A stretch of 64,000 nt of DNA. Source: Pterobdella sp. o SKG-2022 (lineage: Eukaryota > Annelida > Clitellata > Hirudinida > Piscicolidae). Below, piece by piece: positions 47,501 through 64,000 of this stretch; positions within the stretch are counted from its first letter, which is position 1; every line of letters starts with the position of its first letter. The DNA lies in the NCBI GenBank assembly GCA_964035795.1, contig OZ038325.1:5027163-5091162 (forward strand), given 5' to 3'. The notes below the pieces were generated by a model. It was not told where the DNA came from and ran no database searches. It was given only the letters and a program-made list of their open reading frames with translations. The translations under genes were made by a program, and so were the position numbers.

Positions 47501-47942
47501 TCTGTCAGTTTTTTTTGCATAGAATGCTTCCTAATTTAGGTCTTGCATGTATATAATATTATTCCTATTGAAGGCTTTTTTTAGGACATTGTTGAGATGC
47601 TTTATATAGGGGATGGAGACATGTGTAATATTTTTATTCTCTCTAGGGAGTTATTCCATCTCTTTTTTATGATATAAAACTTTTTATTTTCATTTTTGTA
47701 ACATTCTTTTAAAAGGGCAAGTCTATATTTCTTGGTAATGTTTGAACGTTGTGTATTTAGGGGACATCGGTTCATGAGAAACTTAGGTATAACTTCATGG
47801 GTAAGACATCGTTTTAGGAATTTATTGTCCGGTTCTTCAAAGAGCAATATTTTAGGTTTAGTTTTTTATAAACAGAGATGAATTTTTAGACTCATACTGA
47901 GTCGATATTTAATTTTTTAGAGACATCTTATGTATCTTTTTT

Positions 47943-48350
47943 TCAATATTATTTGAATAATTTTTTATTTTCAATTATTTTTTTAAGGAATTTTTTGATA
48001 TATTTATTTAAAAAAACTAAAATTTTCGATAAGTACAACCTTATCATAAATCATTAGAAGTAAACTATTGTGAAGGTAGGTGATTATAAAGAATTTTAAA
48101 CATAGATAGGAAAGAACAATTAAGGAAGACTGCATTTTGTAAAGTAACTATTATGTAATTATGTGATATTGTAAATGAGTAAAGTTAATTATTATATGAA
48201 TATTCTTATTTTGATCTAAAACGATTTCATTGAGAGATTGCACTGTGTCCCTCTATTGATTGATTTTTGTATTCTCTTCATTAGGGGGTCCCATGTACTT
48301 GATTTGACTGTTAATTGCGGGTCATTGTAGCCCTTTTCTATTGAATCATT
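47943..48350 (-). repeat. Penelope-like pseudo-LTR, copy 1
   Basis: Direct-repeat partner of 46806-47220. It carries one 33-bp unit (ggtcccatgtacttgatttg...) and about 55 bp of extra T/A-rich sequence near 47970-48020 that is absent from the other copy. Confidence 0.85.
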
Positions 48351-48360
48351 ATTTGAGATT

Positions 48361-49301
48361 ATTTTTGAAATTGCAATGAATTTGTTTTTTATATAAAAAA
48401 TATACAGAAAAATACTGTTCATATTGAATTTATTCTTTCAATAATCTAGTTCAAGCATTTTTAACCTCTGTTACTGGAATGCGAACAGGATTATGATCGC
48501 AAAAATAGTTGAAACATAATTTTACTCTACAGACGCACACAACAACCCTCAATTGTTTTCTTGGAGCCCTTGAAAAAGCAGTCAACAGACAAGTTAAAGC
48601 CCTTTCTGACACATTCCTTTGCCACTGATTTTTTCGCCATTTTTATTTGTTTTATTTTGAACTGTTTAATTGTTTTCAATATTTAAAAGTTCTATTTGAT
48701 TAAAATCTTCAGTTTTTTTTTTATGTTTTCGATAACATCTGTTATGTAAAGCAGATATCTTGAAAGTGATGGTTTGATATTGAAAATGGTAGTACGTTGT
48801 ACTATTGTGTAACAAATGATACTTGACGTTTGGGGCGTTCTTTCTAATGAAATTTTTTGTTATACTTTATTTCACTAACTTTGGTGAAGTGTATGCATGT
48901 TAAGTGTTAAAAACCACTATAAATGCGTGTCACTCTAAAATTTATGAATTTTGAAACTTGAATGTAAGTTTTTATCAATAAAATCTTTTTAATAATTTAT
49001 TTTCATACATAAATATTATTGAAAATTTAAATTCTTAATGAAAAATTTGTTTTACTTTTAGTCGTTTTTTCCATGTGTTTTAAATTTTATACATTATGTT
49101 TAAAACAGCTTGTCCTATACAATTCCTACATAGGTGGTATATTATAATAGCTAGGATGCCGATACTTTGCTCTAAAATAGCTAGTGTACCAGCACTAAAT
49201 TTTTGCTCAACTATCTTTATGGCGATTATTGTTTTAATTGTATGACAATTCAAAGCAGTTTGAATATTCTCAAGTTTTATTTACATACTTAATTGGTCAT
49301 T
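48361..49301. other. AT-rich intergenic stretch, no gene seen
   Basis: Between the Penelope-like element and the FLYWCH frame I see no conserved frame or structured RNA. A short imperfect repeat of 'aaaatagctag' occurs at 49143 and 49175. Confidence 0.35.
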
Positions 49302-49571
49302 ATGAAAGTGATAAAATCGCAAAAAGGATTTGACAAAATATGCCACGAAGGTTATGTCTACCGCAGGAACACCACTAATAATGAAACACAAAGTTGGAGA
49401 TGTGCCGTTAAAGATTGTAAAGGGACTGCATCAACTTCTATCTATTATTTCGATGGTAGTGAAGTTGTTGTAAGACAAAAGCATAACCATGAGCCTGGTG
49501 TAGCAGACAGGCATGCAAACAATATTTTAAATATGTTAGCTGAAGAAAATGTAATTGGGGATAACACTTGA
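49302..49571 (+). CDS. FLYWCH-type zinc-finger protein, short, possibly transposon-derived
   Basis: The ATG at 49302 opens 89 codons with one FLYWCH finger: 'GFDKICHEGYVYRRN' (F-x-x-x-GYxY), 'SWRCAVKDCKGTAST' (WRC-x4-C-x-G-x-x-T) and 'VVVRQKHNHEPG' (HxH). FLYWCH fingers bind DNA and are common both in host regulators and in MULE-type transposases. Directly after the stop, a shifted frame continues 'LDDITLDIEHSSLIQKRKSH' before its own stop. The frame may therefore once have been longer and this may be a decayed transposase or captured finger. No promoter or intron evidence is visible. It lies 350 bp upstream of the ALAD start on the same strand. Confidence 0.6.
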   Translation: MKVIKSQKGFDKICHEGYVYRRNTTNNETQSWRCAVKDCKGTASTSIYYFDGSEVVVRQKHNHEPGVADRHANNILNMLAEENVIGDNT

Positions 49572-49918
49572 TGATATCACACTAGATATTGAACACTCAT
49601 CTCTCATTCAAAAAAGAAAATCACATATGAAATGCTTATCCCAAAAAAGAAGAAACCTTCTACGCGTTGCCCAAATCATGTAATGAAACCTACACATCAG
49701 CTTTTGGGTTCACTAGGTATTATACAACTAGCTCTTGGATCCGGTCCTTGCTATAATGATAATTCACAACAAGCTTTTTTGATATACTATTTATTTTGAA
49801 ATCAGTTATAATATTTGTTTTTTTTTCAATTTAACTATATTATCTAACAAACTGTAATATAATAAGTAATGAAACCTACACTAATTTATCAGTTATTTAG
49901 AATTATATAAATGACAGT

Positions 49919-59877
<9,959 letters not shown>

Positions 59878-59890
59878 TTATCAATCCAAA

Positions 59891-59970
<80 letters not shown>
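59891..59970. repeat. (TATC)20 microsatellite in the ALAD 3' UTR
   Basis: Twenty uninterrupted TATC units. It begins 13 bp after the ALAD stop codon (59877), so it must be transcribed if ALAD has a normal 3' UTR. Confidence 0.98.
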
Positions 59971-60257
59971 GAACTTTTTCTGTTCCTGTAAATAAATTAA
60001 ATCAATAAATTATAATTCCAACAATGTTTCGACTCAGAGCATGATCTCTTTGAACATATAATGTTAATCAACATTTTTTTCATCTCAAAATACCGATGCG
60101 TTTTATTTTGAAATATTCAAGATAATTTTGATTTGTTGATGATCTTTCACGCTGCTAAATGAATTCTTCTGCTTATATTAATAAAGACAAATATTTTAGT
60201 CAAAATTATATTTCGACAACCACAACACACCCTCTAAATTCCAACCCTTACCTTCTT

Positions 60258-60560
60258 GTGGTTGGTATCAGCAACAGGTTCGCGTCAGAGCTATAACTAG
60301 AAGGACCTCCTAAAGCGGCCAAGTTTGGCACTAGCAGTGAAAAACTGCTGTTTAGCAAACTCATAGCGTTAGTAAAAATTTCTTTCTTTACGTCTTTTGA
60401 TAGTCTACGGCAAAGAGTCTGCCATGAGTGTTCAAGTCGGTGCAAAAAAAAAGCATCTTGTCTCGAAAAAAATATGGAAAATATCTTTGAAAAACTATCT
60501 TTAGGTGATGCTGTCACGAATAGTGGAGGCGGTGATATCTCCGTCTTAGCTGCTCAAAGA
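60258..60560 (-). CDS. Unassigned candidate exon, weakly ZW10-like
   Basis: A minus-strand frame of about 100 residues is bounded by a plausible acceptor (gagcag near 60561) and a GTAAGG donor at 60257. It reads 'FFLHRLEHSWQTLCRRLSKD', 'IFTNAMSLLNSSFSLLVPNL' and 'AALGGPSSYSSDA'. The L-x-x-x-W-Q...AM..LLN pattern resembles the C-terminal part of the kinetochore/tethering protein ZW10, but the match is short and no partner exon was found on either side. If real, the gene would converge on ALAD. Confidence 0.25.
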
Positions 60561-61198
60561 AATGAAATATCTGAGTTAGGCCCATATTGCAACTCAAGCA
60601 AATGTAAAAAAATTATTTGGCTTCTAGCCCAAAAGTTGTTACGTAGAAGATTAAATCTTTATTAAGTTCAGAAAGAGCTGGGAAGCTTCAGAATATCCTT
60701 ATCATTTACGTCCGTAAGGCTACACGGAAACCAAGAGTAATGATTTAGTATATGTCTGGCATCGACTACCTTCCACGTGTCTGGCTTAATCCACTCTTTC
60801 GCTTTGTTTCTTACTTTTAGGCCTACTTGGCCTAGATTTTTTACAGATGTTTCTCAACAATGATTTGCAGCATTGTTTTATTTATTAGAACGCTATTTAT
60901 TATTAAATTTATTAGAGTAAAAATATTTCATCTGGTTCCAAGATCTTTTCAAGCTGGTAAAGAAGCACTTTTCTAACTGTATCAAAGGCTTTTGACATAT
61001 CAAGTTTTGTCTTAATTTCAACCAACAGCGTTTGAATCAGTATTTTTCTTGTGTTTGCCATTTTGTTAAGAACGTCTACGTTTTTTGTGTATTTCTTTTA
61101 TTGCATTATTTTTCAGCTCAAGTTTTTTCTGGCTATTGTAAAACAATTTTCATGAAAGTTCAATACGCAAAGTCGTCAAATATTTGAAAGTTGAAAAT

Positions 61199-61945
61199 GT
61201 GAGCAATAAGGATAAAATATACTAAAAGTCTAATACATTTAGAAATATTGATGCATTATCAACGCAATTGAAAAAAAAAGTTAGGTAGAAATTGTTGAAA
61301 TAAGGTTTTGTATACAACAAATTATTAACTAACTGTTAATTAGTGATTTGCAAAGCTCCATAGTCTAGTTAAGTATTCGAAGAGATGTTTCCTGAAATGA
61401 AGTGGACCGAGATGAGAGTTGAACCACTCACAAAAACTTGATCTACTGATTGTGAGCAAAAATGAAAAATATACTAAGTCTAATAAATTTAGAAATATTG
61501 ATGCATTATCAACACATGTTGAAAAAAAAAAGTTAGCTAGTAATCGTTGAAATAAGGTTTTATGTAAAACAAATGAATAACTGTTAATTAGTGATTTGCA
61601 AAACTCCATACTTTAGTTAAGTTTTCGAAGAGATGTTTTCCGAAATGAAGTGGACCGAGATGAGAGTTGAACCACTCGCAAACACTTGATCTACTGACTG
61701 TGAGCTAAAATGATAAGAGAAAATAATGGGTCTAATACATTTAGAAATATGGATGCATTATCAACACATGTTGAAAAAAAAATTAGCTAGAATAACTGTT
61801 AATTAGTGATTTGCAAAACTCCATACTTTAGTTAAGTATTCGGAGAGATGTTTCCCGAAATGAAGTGGACCGAGAAGTGAGTTGAACCACTCGCAAACAC
61901 TTGATCTACCGAGTGTGAGCAATAATGATAAAATATACTAAAAGA
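61199..61945. repeat. Tandem repeat, three copies of ~250 bp
   Basis: Units start at about 61199, 61452 and 61700 with 'gtgagcaa..atga', and a fourth start at 61915 breaks off. Each contains 'aatacatttagaaatattga', 'tgcattatcaac', 'aactgttaattagtgatttg', 'caaagctccata', 'cgaagagatgtttcc', 'gaaatgaagtggaccgaga' and 'gttgaaccactc'. The third unit has lost about 35 bp. No conserved coding frame is evident. Confidence 0.9.
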
Positions 61946-62049
61946 ATTTCAGCTGTTATTTCTGCACTCCATACCAAAATAATGAGATGGATTCAAAGAC
62001 CGATTGTAGTGAGGGATGTAGGAAAGGTGGTGTGGGAGGTATTGTGAAA

Positions 62050-62330
62050 AGTGAGAGATAAGAGAGAAGCTATTGTGGGAGATGGAAGATGTGGTGGGAG
62101 AGTGAGTGAAAAAGGTATGGGAGTGGGTGGTGAAGGTTGAGGAGTGGATTAAGAAAGTGGGGGAGTTGGTGGAGAAAATATGGAAGTGGGTGGAGGAGGG
62201 GGTGGAAGAGTGGGTGGAGGAGGTGATAGCAGTGGCTTGGGGAGGTGTGGGAGTTGGTGAAGGAGGTGGTGAGAGTGGGTGGAGGAAGTTGAGAAAGACG
62301 GGGTCCGGACCTGCTGTCAAATGTTAGTGA
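62050..62330. repeat. Purine-rich (GGTGGA-like) low-complexity tract
   Basis: The + strand is almost pure purine plus T, built on gtgggtggaggag-type units. The Thr/Ser/Pro/His-rich frame on the minus strand and the Glu/Val/Trp/Lys-rich frame on the plus strand are products of this bias, not genes. Confidence 0.85.
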
Positions 62331-62939
62331 GGATCCAGAGATCCATTCTATAAAAACCCTCCTTCCCAAACAATATTAACTGCTTCACTCAGTACCAAGC
62401 TTCAGAGTTTTTTGTCGAAACAAATAATCATCTTACACCTTCACTATCTGAATGTAAGCACTCACATGTAATTTTGCAGCATTGATGTTGGCATGGAGAA
62501 GTATTTGTTGAGATATTCGCTTTAAACTGAGTTTGCAAAGACAGCAATTTTGAAGAGAAGTCTTAAAGATGCATCGTTTCAAAAACTAACCTGTATTAAC
62601 TTTTTAAAAACTTAAAATCTAATGCGCATCCCCAAAAACTAAAATATTATTAAAAAATTTATGTATTCAATTATAAACATTTGAACGAAGTGACATACAG
62701 AGAAAGAGTTTCTCCAACCTTACTTGTTCTTTCAGCCCTTCCTTTTTATCAGTTCTTCCTTTGTCTTTGCACCTTTCCACCTAAGCTTGTCTAGAAAAAA
62801 CGAGATTGCTCAAGCTTGCTTCCTTCTCCTTCTCCAAAAATCTTGAGTCTGTGAAGTCTATAAAAACTAATCATGGTAGAATAAGGAGTTTTGGGATTTC
62901 AAACTTTTTGAATCTTAAAACAAGTCAATGACAACTTGG
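62331..62939. other. Spacer with no gene recognised
   Basis: Mixed-composition sequence. The part after about 62700 may already belong to the LINE that is legible from about 62940, but no motif supports it. Confidence 0.3.
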
Positions 62940-64000
62940 AATTATATAAATGAAGTTGCTGGTAAGGTTAAAGCCTTTCAAGGTGAAGGCATAGAAATTG
63001 TTAGCTTCAAAAATCTTTGGATGTTGAATTTGGCAAAATCGTAAGTTTTGGTTTAATTCAAATTGAGGTTTTATCCAGGATTTCAGAATTAGATAACTTC
63101 TTGAGGTGGTTGGAAAGGAATTAGTGAAGATGATCAACAATTTGCCAAATAAAATGTGCTTTAGATCCAATCCCAAATTGACTGTTGAAACGAATAGCAA
63201 AATTTCTAGCATCTTTTTATTTGGTATCTTTAATTCCTTTCAAATCAGAAACTATTTCTCAAAATTTGAAGACAGCCTGTGCGACTCCAATATTGAAAAA
63301 ACCTAATCTGAAAAAATATTATCCATCTGTTTGTAGACCAATTTCAAATGTCCTTGTTTCATCAAAATTCTGGAATGGCTGGTTTCACAAAGAACACGTA
63401 ACTTTTCGATTGAAAAAGATTTGTTCAAAAGATTTTATACTGCTCATCGTCCTTTTCATTCAACAGAAACTGCTAAAACAAAAATCTACATGGATATCTT
63501 GAAAGCAGCTGATGAAGTTTTTCGATAACGTTGGATCTTATCTCAGCCTTCGACCTAGTCAATCATATTCTAATAAATGGTATATTTACAAAATTTTATT
63601 TCAAGGGTTCAGGCTAAGAATAGTATAAGGGCTATTCAAATAAGAGGTGTTTTTGTATTACTAATAATAGCGTTAGAACTAATTTATTTTATTTCCATAC
63701 TGTTGTGCCACAAGGTTCTGTAATCGGCCCGCTTTTATTCAATCTGTATTCTAGTGATCTAGAAACGGTTGCACTAAAACACGGCTTGAGTTTTTTTCCG
63801 CTATGCGGGTGACACTCAATTATATTTTAGCTGTGTCCTTGGTGAAACTGAGCAATTTCAGAACAGATTGTTTGAATGAGCCGATGAGATGGCAGCCTGG
63901 ATTGAATCCAATAGTTTTAAGCTATATAGATCCGAAATAGAACTATTATGTGAATAAGTTATCAACCAAACAGATTAGAATATTGGATACATTCCTTTTA
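62940..64000 (+). pseudogene. L2/CR1-like LINE relic, runs off the right edge
   Basis: Across changing frames the + strand reads 'ELVKMINNLPNKMCF', 'LKTACATPILKKPNL', 'YPSVCRPISNVLVSSKFW', 'HRPFHSTETAKTKIYMDILK' and 'AADEVF', then 'VVPQGSVIGPLLFNLYSSDL' (motif B), 'FRYAGDTQLYFS' (palm motif, ADD changed to AGD) and 'DEMAAWIESNSFKL'. This is the RT of an L2/CR1-type LINE. Frameshifts and the palm substitution show it is dead. It is a different copy from the one at 2029-2830 but of the same broad clade. Confidence 0.85.

Larger units (their letters stand above)
46800..48360 (-). mobile_element. Penelope-like element, internally deleted, with repeated ends
   Basis: Read on the minus strand: direct repeat copy 48350-47943, a basic N-terminal-type frame 47847-47602 ('LTHEVIPKFLMNRCPLNTQR', 'RLALLKECYKNENKKFY'), a GIY-YIG endonuclease frame 47500-47282, then the second direct repeat copy 47220-46806. 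An N-terminal frame, a C-terminal GIY-YIG and flanking direct repeats (pseudo-LTRs) are the known layout of Penelope-like retroelements. The RT that should lie between has gone: only about 100 bp separates the two frames. The repeats match very closely, so the insertion is probably fairly recent. It sits between the TRIP13 end and ALAD. Confidence 0.75.

Noticed and set aside
61199..61945. CRISPR-like array
   Set aside because: Units of about 250 bp without short spacers, in animal nuclear DNA; an ordinary tandem repeat.
61949..62369. Ser/Thr/Pro/His-rich frames of about 100-120 residues
   Set aside because: Products of the purine/pyrimidine low-complexity tract.

Overview
The window is AT-rich, intron-rich nuclear DNA from an invertebrate animal. 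Short exons with GT-AG borders, metazoan chromatin and cell-cycle genes, several clades of degraded non-LTR retrotransposons, a Penelope-like element and long (CA)n and (TATC)n microsatellites support this. I cannot place the species. A zinc-type ALAD shows that at least this step of haem synthesis is kept.

Five conserved protein genes can be read exon by exon, with splice phases that agree across the junctions. (1) MRGBP (Eaf7), + strand, 4018-4917, three exons. (2) A BRWD3/PHIP homologue, - strand, 31677 down to 5169. I located 37 exons covering the N-terminal domain, WD40 propeller, cryptoTudor region, two bromodomains and a low-complexity acidic/basic tail. One small exon between 24927 and 21989 was not found. 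(3) TSR3, - strand, 33108-32308, single exon. (4) TRIP13 (Pch2), + strand, from 33371 to about 46.6 kb. One short exon is unlocated and the C-terminus is unclear. (5) ALAD, + strand, 49919-59877, ten exons, complete. MRGBP and BRWD are tail to tail. TSR3 and TRIP13 are head to head across 262 bp. TRIP13 and ALAD run in the same direction.

The rest is mobile DNA in several layers. L2/CR1-like LINE relics lie at about 1.7-2.8 kb and 62.9 kb to the right edge. At least three copies of one endonuclease/RT/zinc-finger LINE family lie at 10.3, 36.2 and 55.6 kb, with related fragments on the minus strand. A C-rich LINE piece carries a 2A-like motif (34.1-35.2 kb). A Penelope-like element with repeated ends and a GIY-YIG domain (46.8-48.4 kb) has lost its RT. 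There is also a 760-bp foldback element beside the MRGBP promoter, four small near-perfect palindromes, a dispersed non-autonomous family of about 370 bp with at least seven copies, a tRNA-Ile-derived pseudogene or SINE head, a lone FLYWCH finger and a three-copy tandem repeat of about 250 bp.

MRGBP, BRWD and TRIP13 are nuclear chromatin or chromosome factors and TSR3 modifies 18S rRNA, but nothing here suggests a co-regulated cluster beyond the shared TSR3/TRIP13 promoter region. I found no bacterial-type defence or biosynthetic system. The items most worth checking are the splice-site-adjacent (TG)n tracts and the canonical Asn in the second bromodomain of BRWD, the Penelope element, and the unclassified non-autonomous family.
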